Part shown: positions 9,398 through 18,208 of the stretch, in pieces
Position numbering within the stretch: the stretch's first letter is position 1
Layout of the letters: each line of letters starts with the position of its first letter
From: Nakaseomyces glabratus
Taxonomy: Eukaryota > Ascomycota > Saccharomycetes > Saccharomycetales > Saccharomycetaceae
Assembly: GCF_010111755.1 (NCBI RefSeq)
Contig: NC_088959.1
Coordinates: 248,001-312,000 of the forward strand
Direction: 5' to 3'
Length of the DNA: 64,000 bases
Program-made: the position numbers and the translations under genes
The notes under the pieces: generated by a model
Seen by the model: the letters and a program-made list of their open reading frames with translations, nothing else
Databases searched by the model: none
What the model was told of the DNA's origin: nothing

Positions 9398-9907
9398 AGT
9401 TTGTAATTTGTCGCGACTTTATTCTTGCTATTAAAACTTCCTCAATTCTGCTCTTAATACAGATTCATATACAAAGGACACCTTCTGAGTCACCGCAATC
9501 AACTTTTACAGTCATAGCCTTTTATACCAATTGCCAATTGAACTTCACATGTTTGATCTGATTTTTGTTCCTGGCTCGATTGCTTTGACAGGTTTTTTTG
9601 TGTTCCAGCCGGGGCGATAACGATTACAACAGCAACCATAGCATCAAGGATAATGTTGAAAAGAGATTGAGTAAGATATTTTATATAATGCCAATATAAA
9701 TTGCTAGTAATGCATAACTCTATTATTTTGTTAATATTGATAATGTACAATTTTGTTTGTATAGAATTTGGGAGAAAAAAGAAAAAACAAGTAGTTTACT
9801 ATTGCAGAGAAAATGGGAATTAAAATTGGTAGTCCTTTTATTATAAACAGTTCTTCTGCCTACTTAGTGTGATGATGCGATCCGTAATATGTTGTTTTTA
9901 AGGTTAT
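9398..9907. other. TFC7 promoter and PUF6 3' flank
   Basis: 510 bases. A 46-codon ATG frame on the minus strand (9639-9499) is present but has no recognisable features, so it is not called. AT-rich, with an A-tract near 9771-9790. Confidence 0.45.
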
Positions 9908-11911
9908 TTATTTCAATAGTTTCAATAGCAATTGAGCACCCTTGTTTGATTCGTCAGTGGTATCAATTTCCTTCTTGATGCTCTTAAGGTCCTTCATGAA
10001 TTGTTTGCCTTGTTGTGACTTTTGTAAGCTTTCATGTAATGCAACTATTGTGAAAGAACTGTCAGCATTGTTAATCCATTCTAGTAGATTTGTAGAGTCG
10101 ACAATTGTTTCATAGAAATCCTTGGCGAACTCTTCACCTAGACCCTGTACCTTGGTGAAAGGTTCTAGTTTCTTTTCTTTGTTGTTCCATCTACCACCTT
10201 GGATCATTGCTTTTAGTAATCTAGTAGAGAATGGTCTGTGAATTGGGTGGTCTTCTTCGCTTATGTCACCCTTGAATTGGACCTTGATCTCATCAATAAC
10301 TTGTTGGAAGACTTCTTGTTCTTTCTCTGATAGTTGCTCATAAAGGTCATCACTAGTGATCACTTCAGAGATGAATTGGCAACCCAAGTTTTCATCTAAA
10401 ATCTCAGAACAGTTTTTAGCTATACAACTGATGTACATTGGGCCGAATTTGTTCAAAAGTTCCATTCTCCTCTGTTCCTTTGGCTTTTTGGATGTTTGAG
10501 AAGACATTTCCTCGTATCTTAACAATTCATTCTTAACAATAGGAGAGAAGTATTTACCGTCAAGACCCTTCAACACATACAGCCATGGTCTTCTACCATA
10601 CTTGTCAATAATGAAATCCTTCAAATTGTCCTTAACGGCAGGGCTGAAGGTCTTGAACATCAGAACAGTATCATCCACGGATTGCATGGCAGTTATTAGA
10701 ACAATGTTACCGTGCTCGTTTGTGACTAGTTTCTCAGCATGTGGTTTCAAGGCTTTCAAGATCTGCTTTCTTTCCTTTGGGCTAGCCTTCGATATCAAAG
10801 TGCAGGCAACGAAAGAACCTTCTGGAGTATGGACCAATTCAGCAAATTGTTCATGCAGTAACTCTATCATTTCACTGATCTCTTTGTCGTTAGCGATCTT
10901 GACGTATTCCTTCATAGCGGCATGCAAAATTTGGAAACCGGTAGAACCTTTGTCAACGGAAGCTGTGATGGTACCGATTAGATTTCTTGCAATAATGTTT
11001 CTCTTTTCGACACTGGAGTTGCAGACCTCCTCGATGGTCAAGTCCTTGTGACTTTCTCTGAACACAGCGTACTCTGAGCCCCAGAACTCTTTTATCATCT
11101 GGTTTCTTTGCTCAGAAGTGGCGTATAGAACAAACAAATCTTCGACAACGTAAGCACCTTCTCTGTGTCTCATCAATTTCCTCAAGTTACCATGAAGTTC
11201 ATCTATAATTGCTTGTCTTGATCTCTTGGAACCGTAATGCAGAAGCTTAACCAGCAGGTATTTACCGTAAGCAGAAGTGGCCAGAACGTAGAACTTACCC
11301 TTCAGTTGGTCGACAATCTGTTCACGACGTTCTTTCGAGGAGTACTTGACCAGTGTCTGCACAATACGAGATGCGTCATGCTTTAGGACCAGATCGGAGA
11401 TACATTCCTTGGATAATTCCCATATTTCGTTGGACAACTTGTCACGTACTTGCTTAGGTGGAGGTGGGTTCTTGATACGCAATTTCTCCCACAGAGACTT
11501 AATATGCACAATCTCGGAGCCTGCCTTTCTCTTAAGCTTTCTTTCCTTCAACAATTGCTTCTGTTCAGCATGGTGGTTACCACCTTCGTTCTCCTCGCCA
11601 TTCTTTTCGTTATCTTCATCACCATCAGCTTCAGCTTCAGAATCGGAATCAGCTTCAGAATCGGAATCAGAAGCAGCGGCAGCGGCAGCGCTCGCCTTCT
11701 TGTCATCCTTCTCCTCATCGCTAGAGAAATCCAATTCATCCTCCTCATCCTCATCCGCACTAGAAGACGAAGAGGCAGATTCAGAGCCAGATTCAGAGCC
11801 AGAGCCAGAGGCAGAATCACTCATATCCTCATCAGAAGAAACTGATATTCTCGCCTTCTTGTAGCTCTTCACAGCTTCATTCGTATGACTTCTCTTCTTC
11901 GTTGGCGCCAT
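9908..11911 (-). CDS. PUF6: Pumilio-family ribosome biogenesis / mRNA repressor Puf6
   Basis: 667 residues, ATG at 11911-11909; S. cerevisiae Puf6 is about 656. A lysine-rich start is followed by a Ser/Asp/Glu run (~25-120), then the Puf-A/Penguin-type helical repeats (~150-600) with motifs such as DASRIVQTLVKY, SAYGKYLLVKLL and TPEGSFVACTLI. In S. cerevisiae Puf6 acts in 60S assembly in the nucleolus and also represses ASH1 mRNA translation before localisation. PAC and RRPE elements sit about 115-135 bases upstream, as expected for a ribosome-biogenesis gene. It is followed on the same strand by TFC7 after ~500 bases; SEC20 lies upstream as in S. cerevisiae, with ITR1 missing from between. 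Confidence 0.95.
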   Translation of the reverse strand: MAPTKKRSHTNEAVKSYKKARISVSSDEDMSDSASGSGSESGSESASSSSSADEDEEDELDFSSDEEKDDKKASAAAAAASDSDSEADSDSEAEADGDEDNEKNGEENEGGNHHAEQKQLLKERKLKRKAGSEIVHIKSLWEKLRIKNPPPPKQVRDKLSNEIWELSKECISDLVLKHDASRIVQTLVKYSSKERREQIVDQLKGKFYVLATSAYGKYLLVKLLHYGSKRSRQAIIDELHGNLRKLMRHREGAYVVEDLFVLYATSEQRNQMIKEFWGSEYAVFRESHKDLTIEEVCNSSVEKRNIIARNLIGTITASVDKGSTGFQILHAAMKEYVKIANDKEISEMIELLHEQFAELVHTPEGSFVACTLISKASPKERKQILKALKPHAEKLVTNEHGNIVLITAMQSVDDTVLMFKTFSPAVKDNLKDFIIDKYGRRPWLYVLKGLDGKYFSPIVKNELLRYEEMSSQTSKKPKEQRRMELLNKFGPMYISCIAKNCSEILDENLGCQFISEVITSDDLYEQLSEKEQEVFQQVIDEIKVQFKGDISEEDHPIHRPFSTRLLKAMIQGGRWNNKEKKLEPFTKVQGLGEEFAKDFYETIVDSTNLLEWINNADSSFTIVALHESLQKSQQGKQFMKDLKSIKKEIDTTDESNKGAQLLLKLLK

Positions 11912-12228
11912 CGTTATCAGTACCGTGTTAGCGAGTCTATATCCAGTATATTATAAATAGTATACGCTGTTAAGTACTGCTACTACTTGCCCTTCAAGTA
12001 AAATTTTCACTGAAATTTTTTCCTTTGCGATGAGCTTGAAAATTTTCATTTGAAGCTTCTGGGGTCACCAAATCCGTAAAAATAAGGATCAGCCCACAGA
12101 AAACGCAGTAGGGGGGAAGGGAGGTCCCATACTGCGATACCCATGCGATGCCCATGCGATGCCCCATGCGATGCCCATCGGTTTGGATGTATAGAACGCT
12201 GCTCGTGTTTGGCCCTAGTGGCTCTATA
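11912..12228. other. PUF6 promoter and SEC20 3' flank
   Basis: 317 bases. Holds the PAC/RRPE group, a G6 run (12111-12116) and three to four near-copies of CCCATGCGATG (12128-12178), a short direct repeat that itself contains GCGATG. Confidence 0.6.
12011..12048 (+). promoter_or_regulatory. PAC + RRPE elements of PUF6
   Basis: TGAAATTTTT (12011-12020), PAC GCGATGAGC (12027-12035) and the palindromic RRPE-like TGAAAATTTTCA (12037-12048), packed within 40 bases and ~100-137 bases upstream of the PUF6 start. Confidence 0.75.
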
Positions 12229-13173
12229 TCAGAGTTCGTCGTCTAGGCCGCTGGCTATGCCGCTGGCTAGTCTGTCTACGGCCTCGCTCACTGCCATGCT
12301 GGCTGCGGATTCCAAGGTAGTAGAGTTGGTGCTGGGTGAGCTAGGCATGTGTTTTGATACTAGGCCTATGGTGGTCAAGATGGTCTTGAAGAACCTGAAT
12401 AGAATCCACAGCGCTAGCTTGAATGGCAACTTCAGGATACGTCTCCACACGACCCAACTTATGCAGAGGCAGAGGAACCCGAGGGCCATGTAGACGTCTC
12501 TTTTCTCCTGGTGTGATGCTTTCTCCAGGGTCTTCACCAGCTGGTTTGTTCTTGTGAATATGCTCTCGAACTGCTGGTACTTGTCGTCCACTTTCTGTAG
12601 TGAGCTGGTCTGTTGCTTGAGTTCGTCGAGGTTCAGATCGCTCTGTAGTATCCCTGACTGCAACAGCTGTGTGCCGCGCGACAGACTGTTGGTCAGTTGC
12701 TTCGTCTTGTGCAGTAGTTTATCCTTTGGCGCGAGGTTCTCCTCCCGGCCTGTCTTGGCATCGCGAGCATCGTGGCCGTGGCCATCGTGGGTACCAACGG
12801 CGGGCTCCCCGGTATGTTCCTCAATGGCCTGGTCCCGCAATTGCTCTTCCAGCAGCGCACGGCTTCTGTGTTTCTCCAGCAACAGATCAATGCACGACCT
12901 CCGCAGTTCAAACAGCCAGTCACTCCACTCGATGAAATCGCTCAGCAGCTCGACGTCTATCTTGCCTTGCACCTCAATGCTGTCGTGTTTCCTGGCATCC
13001 TGCGACGGCCTCCAAATCAGAGACCCCTCCGCACTCCGGTTATTGATCATCACCACATACTGCGCCAGCAACTCCTTGTACCGGCCTACACCACCGCTCA
13101 GTACTTCCTCGTAATCCTCTTCGTTCACCTTGGCCAGCAACCTCTGTTGCAACTGCTGTACTTCACCCTTCAT
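12229..13173 (-). CDS. SEC20: ER SNARE / Sec20, retrograde Golgi-to-ER transport
   Basis: 314 residues, ATG at 13173-13171, with an in-frame TAA just upstream, so the start cannot move far. The N-terminal cytosolic region (Tip20-binding in S. cerevisiae) leads to a Sec20/BNIP1-type SNARE-like helix around 155-225 and a hydrophobic membrane segment at ~230-248 (VYMALGFLCLCISWVVW), with a second hydrophobic stretch to ~275. The protein ends in DDEL, an ER-retrieval signal; the S. cerevisiae protein ends in HDEL. Shorter than S. cerevisiae Sec20 (about 383). It works with Ufe1, Use1, Sec22 and the Dsl1 complex. Divergent from ERG24 across 253 bases. The gene is GC-rich relative to its flanks. 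Confidence 0.88.
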   Translation of the reverse strand: MKGEVQQLQQRLLAKVNEEDYEEVLSGGVGRYKELLAQYVVMINNRSAEGSLIWRPSQDARKHDSIEVQGKIDVELLSDFIEWSDWLFELRRSCIDLLLEKHRSRALLEEQLRDQAIEEHTGEPAVGTHDGHGHDARDAKTGREENLAPKDKLLHKTKQLTNSLSRGTQLLQSGILQSDLNLDELKQQTSSLQKVDDKYQQFESIFTRTNQLVKTLEKASHQEKRDVYMALGFLCLCISWVVWRRILKLPFKLALWILFRFFKTILTTIGLVSKHMPSSPSTNSTTLESAASMAVSEAVDRLASGIASGLDDEL

Positions 13174-13332
13174 TATCTGCCCTCGCTGAATAATAGCAAC
13201 GTATTACCACTTCCGCCTGTCCCCTCTATCAGCTCCGTGGAACCCTCAGCTCCTTTGAACCCACCTTTATCCATTAAGCAACTTGCACTTCTCATTTCGA
13301 AATTTTTGGATTCCCATCCTTTGACGATTTGA

Positions 13333-13339
13333 TCGTATA
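13333..13339 (+). promoter_or_regulatory. Sterol regulatory element (TCGTATA) of ERG24
   Basis: TCGTATA is the 7-base core bound by the sterol sensors Upc2/Ecm22 in yeasts. It lies 88-94 bases before the first ERG24 ATG, in the SEC20-ERG24 divergent promoter. Confidence 0.7.
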
Positions 13340-13379
13340 GCTCGCATAAGTGCCCTTTCGATGACAATAATTCAAAAAG

Positions 13380-13387
13380 TATAAATA
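13380..13387 (+). promoter_or_regulatory. TATA box of ERG24
   Basis: TATAAATA on the coding strand, only 40 bases before the first ATG (13427) and 73 before the second in-frame ATG (13460). The short distance favours transcription starts near or beyond the first ATG. Confidence 0.55.
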
Positions 13388-13426
13388 GTCGGGAGTGTTG
13401 TAGAACTGCCCCGGTAGTTCCAACTC

Positions 13427-14773
13427 ATGGTTAGGCACAAGGAAGGCAATTCGAACAAGATGTTGAATCCCAAGACTAAGCATTTCGAGTTTAACGGTGT
13501 GGTCGGTGCCGTGGCCATCTCCGTGGGGCTGCCTATATTCACAGTGTTCCTGAACCAGATGGTCAGACCCGAGTACTACATCGAGGGCTGGTTCAGCAAT
13601 TTCAATCTGGATAAGGTGTTCAGCGGGCTGCACTCGCTGGACTACTACTTCGTTGACCGCTGGGACCTGTGGGTGTACTACTTGACATGGTACTTCGTGC
13701 TGGCGTTCCTGGACGTGGTCTTGCCCGGCAGAGTCATGGAAGGTGTCGAGCTAAGAGACGGCACTAAGTTGAAGTACAAGATCAACGGTGTCGCTCTGTC
13801 CACTTTCATGGTCGTGGTGGTAGCTATGCGTTGGCAATTGACCCAGGGTAGAGTGCCCGAGTTGCAATTCCTGTATAAGAATCACGTGGACATCTGTGTT
13901 ATAGCCATCTTATTCTCCGCGCTGCTGGCTACTTACTGCTACATTGCCAGCTTCGTTCCTCTACTGATCAACTCACCAAATGGCGTCGGCACTAATGAGA
14001 AGATCCTGGCTCTAGGTGGTAACTCCGGCAACCCAATTTACGATTGGTTTATCGGCCGTGAGTTGAACCCTCGCATCGGTCCGCTGGATTTGAAGATGTT
14101 CAGTGAGTTGAGACCAGGTATGCTGCTGTGGTTATTGATCAACTTGTCCTGTCTGCATCATCACTACTTGAGAACTGGCACTTTCAATGATGCTTTGGTG
14201 CTAGTGAACTTGTTGCAAGGCTTCTACATCTTCGATGGTGTGTTAAACGAAGAAGGTGTGCTAACAATGATGGATATCACAACTGATGGTTTCGGGTTCA
14301 TGCTTGCCTTCGGTGATCTGGCATTGGTCCCATTCACTTATTCTCTGCAAGCCAGATATTTGTCTGTCTCGCCTATTGAATTGGGTCTTCCAAGAGTTAT
14401 CTTCATTGTTGGCGTGATGGCCCTAGGTTTCTACATCTTCCGTAGCGCCAACAAGCAGAAGTCTGACTTCAGACAAGGTAACCTACCACACTTGAAGAGT
14501 ATTCAGACTAAGAGAGGCACAAAGCTTCTTGCGGACGGCTGGTGGGCAAAATCTCAGCACATCAACTACTTCGGGGACTGGTTGATCTCCTTGAGTTGGT
14601 GTCTAACCACCTGGTTCCAAACTCCTTTGACGTACTACTACTCCCTATACTTCGCTACTTTGCTGCTGCATAGACAACAAAGAGATGAGCATAAATGTAG
14701 AGAGAAGTACGGTGAGAACTGGGCAGAGTACGAAAAGCAAGTGCCATACAAGATAATCCCATATGTGTATTAA
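13427..14773 (+). CDS. ERG24: Delta(14)-sterol reductase Erg24
   Basis: 448 residues from the first ATG. Strong match along its whole length to S. cerevisiae Erg24 (about 438), including NSGNPIYDWFIGRELNPR, the FNDALVLVN-FYIFDGVLNEEGVLTMMDI stretch and the ERG4/ERG24 C-terminal signature (HRQQRDEHKCREKYGENW). Eight or so hydrophobic segments make it a polytopic ER membrane enzyme. It reduces the C14 double bond left by Erg11 in ergosterol synthesis and is the target of morpholine antifungals. The N-terminus is 11 residues longer than needed: MLNPKTKHFEF at 13460 aligns with the S. cerevisiae start, and the TATA spacing also fits 13460. The first half is GC-rich. Confidence 0.97.
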   Translation: MVRHKEGNSNKMLNPKTKHFEFNGVVGAVAISVGLPIFTVFLNQMVRPEYYIEGWFSNFNLDKVFSGLHSLDYYFVDRWDLWVYYLTWYFVLAFLDVVLPGRVMEGVELRDGTKLKYKINGVALSTFMVVVVAMRWQLTQGRVPELQFLYKNHVDICVIAILFSALLATYCYIASFVPLLINSPNGVGTNEKILALGGNSGNPIYDWFIGRELNPRIGPLDLKMFSELRPGMLLWLLINLSCLHHHYLRTGTFNDALVLVNLLQGFYIFDGVLNEEGVLTMMDITTDGFGFMLAFGDLALVPFTYSLQARYLSVSPIELGLPRVIFIVGVMALGFYIFRSANKQKSDFRQGNLPHLKSIQTKRGTKLLADGWWAKSQHINYFGDWLISLSWCLTTWFQTPLTYYYSLYFATLLLHRQQRDEHKCREKYGENWAEYEKQVPYKIIPYVY

Positions 14774-15207
14774 GCTCTCTTTAATCTTAGAAGTTTTCTC
14801 TAAGCCTAGATAATTCACATTAGGGATATTACTGAATCCATAATATATATATCGCAGTTACCAAATATTTATCTACTCCTACCTCATTTCATATTTTTAT
14901 TGATGATTATAAATACATGGGATATAATTATATACTCGAAGGGACAGCTCTAAGTATTTCATCCATCACAGAATGTATGCTATTATCCGTTGAAGCAGTA
15001 CTTCATACGCACAATTCTGTCTATACGAAGACCTTAGATGAAAGGGATGTATCCAAGTACTGTTTTATGCTGATTTTTTAATTACTGATTAATGGCCTCA
15101 TGGTTCGAAAAGTTAGTCATTGAAAAATGCATCAATCTAGTATGCTGTTATTGATTGTTTTATGTTCGTTCTCTATAGTGTTTGTGTATCGTTACTTCTT
15201 GCGCTTC
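14774..15207. other. Convergent 3' intergenic region ERG24 / HCH1
   Basis: 434 AT-rich bases between two 3' ends; no frame, RNA gene or repeat recognised. Confidence 0.5.
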
Positions 15208-15633
15208 TTAGTTCGACATTTGCAAATCCCTTGAGTGTTCTTCTAGCAGATCTTTCTGGTATTGACCCATTAGCTCCATCAACTTTGGGATGAACACCTT
15301 ATTCAATTGGTCCCTGATTTCAGCATCAGAGCAGTTCATCTTGATCTCAAAGTCCATGTCGTCATGCATGAACTCTGGAATCTCCACTGAGCCGACGTTG
15401 TCCTCATCCAGGAGGACATCCATGGTCAAATGCAGGTCGTAGTAGCAAATTGGCTTACCCTTACGTTGACTAACGTTAGAGTCACCTTTAACCACAACGG
15501 AGCTCACTTTGACAACCTTTTCTTCGGGAACAGCCACACAGAGCTCATCAAACTTCTGGTTGAAGTACTCCTTAGACCAAGGCAAAGTGTTCTTGTCTAT
15601 CCAGTGCCAGTTGTTAGGATTCAACACAGCCAT
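15208..15633 (-). CDS. HCH1: Hsp90 co-chaperone Hch1
   Basis: 141 residues, ATG at 15633-15631. It is equivalent to the N-terminal half of Aha1: the NPNNWHWIDKNTLPWSKEY motif at residues 5-23 contains the conserved NxNNWHW element that stimulates Hsp90, and SQRKGKPICYYDL at ~55-68 is typical of the Aha1-N domain. No Aha1 C-terminal (START-like) domain follows, so this is Hch1 (about 153 residues in S. cerevisiae) and not Aha1. Order ERG24-HCH1-POP3-MRPL10 is that of YNL280-284, with WSC2 missing. Confidence 0.95.
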   Translation of the reverse strand: MAVLNPNNWHWIDKNTLPWSKEYFNQKFDELCVAVPEEKVVKVSSVVVKGDSNVSQRKGKPICYYDLHLTMDVLLDEDNVGSVEIPEFMHDDMDFEIKMNCSDAEIRDQLNKVFIPKLMELMGQYQKDLLEEHSRDLQMSN

Positions 15634-15932
15634 TGTTCACTAGTTCAAATATGTTAACTTTTTCCCTATAAAAAGCCCACAAAAAAGGAAAAAGGAGAGG
15701 CAGCAAATCACACCCAAGAGTTCAAATACTCAGCCAGCGTACAGGTTTCGAGCCAGGGTCTGTAAGTCTTTTCTAAATATGAAGAGATTCCAAACTCACT
15801 TGTCTTATGTTGCCTTCTCTCTCTTTATATTTTTTCACTTTCTGATTTGAAAAAAAAAGCTGAAAAATTTCCAGAAAATAATAGAAACTGTTCAATTGCC
15901 TGGGTTCCACCATGCGAGGATGGCATATATAT
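15634..15932. other. HCH1 promoter, POP3 3' flank
   Basis: 299 bases with an A-tract near 15850; no distinctive element seen. Confidence 0.4.
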
Positions 15933-16415
15933 TCATGAGATAGTAGTCGGATGATATCTCACGGGCTCCAGGAAGGGTGTCGGCGGTTGTTCGATCGAGT
16001 CCAGCAAGTTTGCCAGGCTCTGATCCAGCGATGCTGTCTTCTTCAGGAGCAGCACGTCGGCGTATGAATCCCCGACGTGTTCCAGTAGCTTGTTGTTGAT
16101 CTTCTTGTTGATCGGGATTAGAGGTACGTTTTTCACAGCCACGAGCAGTCTCAATTGGCGCATCAGCATCGAGTCGTTCCACAGCGCTAGGACGTACACA
16201 TCCGCGCTCTCGGACTGTAGCACTCGCAGGATCTCCGCGATATCAAACACGACGCCCGTCTCTTCGCCAGGCTTGCTGTTCTTCAGCGCACGTAGTACAG
16301 ATTTGTCCATGTATGTGTCCAGCAGTTCCAGTTGTTCTGGCGTGCAGTAAGGCCACTTCTCATTCGAGTACGGGTCTTCCAACACCGGGATAACACGCCC
16401 TCCACGTTTCATCAT
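15933..16415 (-). CDS. POP3: RNase P / RNase MRP protein subunit Pop3
   Basis: 160 residues from tandem ATGs at 16415 and 16412; S. cerevisiae Pop3 is about 195. Sequence is weakly conserved in this family, but the L7Ae-like alternation of helices and strands (VYVLALWNDS, LRLLVAVKNVPLIPI) and the C-terminal motif VRYHPTT match Pop3, and the gene sits between HCH1 and MRPL10 exactly as YNL282W does. Pop3 is a nucleolar subunit of the enzymes that mature tRNA 5' ends and pre-rRNA. It lacks the basic C-terminal tail seen in S. cerevisiae. Divergent from MRPL10. Confidence 0.85.
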   Translation of the reverse strand: MMKRGGRVIPVLEDPYSNEKWPYCTPEQLELLDTYMDKSVLRALKNSKPGEETGVVFDIAEILRVLQSESADVYVLALWNDSMLMRQLRLLVAVKNVPLIPINKKINNKLLEHVGDSYADVLLLKKTASLDQSLANLLDSIEQPPTPFLEPVRYHPTTIS

Positions 16416-16675
16416 CGTTAACCTACTGATATACTAGCTAATTCCCGTTGAAATATTCGTATCTACACTGCAAGTCTACTTTGTTAAAATGTGAACTTGA
16501 AACTTCCTCATCGCAATCTCAATCTCTTCAACTTCAACTTAATTTTTCTAAAAATTCTGAGAAAACTGGGCAATCTGAACTCAAGAGCAATATAGAAAAG
16601 AGCAAAGCTGGTAATAGAGTATTCTGGTATAGCAACCTATATAGCCGGTACAAAGCAGCGACAGTATAGGACAGG

Positions 16676-17512
16676 ATGATGCTCAGGTTTTTGGGTTCCC
16701 TCAGGAATGGATTTGTTACCTCGAGGAGGTATGTCAGCATCATGGGCCAGTTGCATCCTGCCGAAGGTGCCAAGCAGAGCTATAAGAGGCTGGGACGTGG
16801 TCCCTCGAGTGGTAAAGGTAAGACTTCTGGGAGGGGTCAGAAGGGTCAGAAGGCTAGAGGTAAAGTGAAGTCGTGGTTTGAAGGTGGTCAGACCCCCATC
16901 TACAAGCTGTTTCCGAAGATTGGTTTCACCAATGTCAATGCACGTCCTCTGAAGGTATTAAACTTGCAAAGAATACAAGAGTTTTATGATGCTGGCAGAC
17001 TGAAACTGGGCGAAGGTGAAGTACTAGACATGAAGAAGATGAAGGATGTTGGTTTGGTTACTGGTCCAATTAGAGATGGAATAAAGATTCTAGCCAAGGG
17101 GCAGTTTGTGTATAACTTGCCATACAAAGTTGAAGCCAGTAGAGCCTCGAGCAAAGCAGTTAAAGCTATAGAATCGGCGGGAGGGTCGTTTGTTGCCAGA
17201 TACTTCAGCAGAATGGGCCTTCGTGCACATTTGGTTCCAAATTGGTTCTTAGAGAAGAGAGGAAGATTGCCTCTGCCAGCAAGACCAGTTAAAAGAAAGG
17301 ATATTGACTACTACAGTAAAGAAGAAAACCGTGGTTACTTGGTTGTTGAAAACGATCCATACTTGAAGATGATCCAGGAATCCAAGGCTCAAGGTAGAAA
17401 TAAGATCAGATCTGCCAAGACTAAAAAGAGTGCCTTGGATATTCAATTAGAAGCGTTGCAAGAGAATTTCATACCACCTTCTTCAAAATCAAAGACTGTG
17501 GGGTTGAAATGA
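16676..17512 (+). CDS. MRPL10: Mitochondrial large-subunit ribosomal protein uL15m (Mrpl10)
   Basis: 278 residues; first ATG at 16676, a second directly after. The N-terminal ~25 residues ([21 protein letters not shown]) are a basic, acid-free mitochondrial presequence. The uL15 signature follows: [25 protein letters not shown] at ~38-62, then [17 protein letters not shown]. Remaining sequence is the rRNA-binding L15 core plus a mitochondria-specific C-terminal extension rich in lysine. S. cerevisiae Mrpl10 is about 322 residues. Its 3' end faces tRNA-Arg and URA3. Confidence 0.95.
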   Translation: MMLRFLGSLRNGFVTSRRYVSIMGQLHPAEGAKQSYKRLGRGPSSGKGKTSGRGQKGQKARGKVKSWFEGGQTPIYKLFPKIGFTNVNARPLKVLNLQRIQEFYDAGRLKLGEGEVLDMKKMKDVGLVTGPIRDGIKILAKGQFVYNLPYKVEASRASSKAVKAIESAGGSFVARYFSRMGLRAHLVPNWFLEKRGRLPLPARPVKRKDIDYYSKEENRGYLVVENDPYLKMIQESKAQGRNKIRSAKTKKSALDIQLEALQENFIPPSSKSKTVGLK

Positions 17513-17858
17513 AGACAGAACTAGCTATAATTTCTGTTTATGATTTTATTCTTAAATTTATTTCTGCAGTTACTGTTTGAAATAACAACAAATATTCTGT
17601 CTATCAGAGGTGAATGACCCTGAAATTAGTAAATATTCAGCTTAAGAGTAAGCAAACTAGCGCAATAAAGGATGCAAAACAACATGTAAATATGTGAAAG
17701 TTAATAAAAAAACACCTCCATAATATAAATTATCAGATCGATATGTTTATACCTTCAATTAACAAAGAATCAAAAATAAAAAGAGAAGAACACTTGGAAT
17801 ATAAAGTTGACTCTCGCTACCCACAGTAGCTAGATATGAAAAAGAATAAAAAGAAAAG
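17513..17858. other. Intergenic between MRPL10 and tRNA-Arg
   Basis: 346 very AT-rich bases after the MRPL10 stop; nothing recognised. Confidence 0.4.
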
Positions 17859-17930
17859 CACTCACGATGGGGGTCGAACCCATAATCTTCTGATTAGAAG
17901 TCAGACGCGTTGCCATTACGCCACGCGAGC
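17859..17930 (-). tRNA. tRNA-Arg(TCT)
   Basis: 72 bases. Folds into a full cloverleaf read on the minus strand: acceptor GCTCGCG pairing with CGTGAGT (with G-T pairs), D arm TGGCGTAATGGCAACG, anticodon loop CTTCTAA giving TCT, and T arm with GGTTCGACC. No intron; nearly identical to the S. cerevisiae isoacceptor. Internal A and B boxes serve as the Pol III promoter. Confidence 0.97.
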
Positions 17931-18208
17931 TTAGTTATTTCTTAAGAAAAGTTAATGACCATGATGACCATATCAACTAGAATCTAATTTTGAATTTAAA
18001 TCATAATTATGAATATATTTATACTAGGAGTTGTACTTTACGTTAGTCTTGCCATTATATTAGTTTTAGAATATTTATTGAATGATGAATTTACTAGATA
18101 TTACATGCATAACGTAAAGTACAAAACTATATTTTCTGAGAATGTACAATTCGGTTGTAAGATGATGTTGCTAGGTATGATCTAGCTTCCTATTGGATAT
18201 GTCTTGAA

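Noticed and set aside
9499..9750. Minus-strand frame of 83 codons between PUF6 and TFC7
   Set aside because: First codon is TTG; the inner ATG (9639) leaves 46 codons with no family resemblance, in promoter DNA of TFC7.
13173..13367. 64-codon minus-strand frame ending at the SEC20 start, considered as a missing N-terminal part of Sec20
   Set aside because: Begins with TTG, is in a different frame from SEC20, overlaps the ERG24 TATA and sterol element, and an in-frame TAA precedes the SEC20 ATG.
16448..16669. 73-codon frame just before MRPL10
   Set aside because: Starts with TTG, is low complexity (S/Q/L), and lies in the POP3-MRPL10 divergent promoter.
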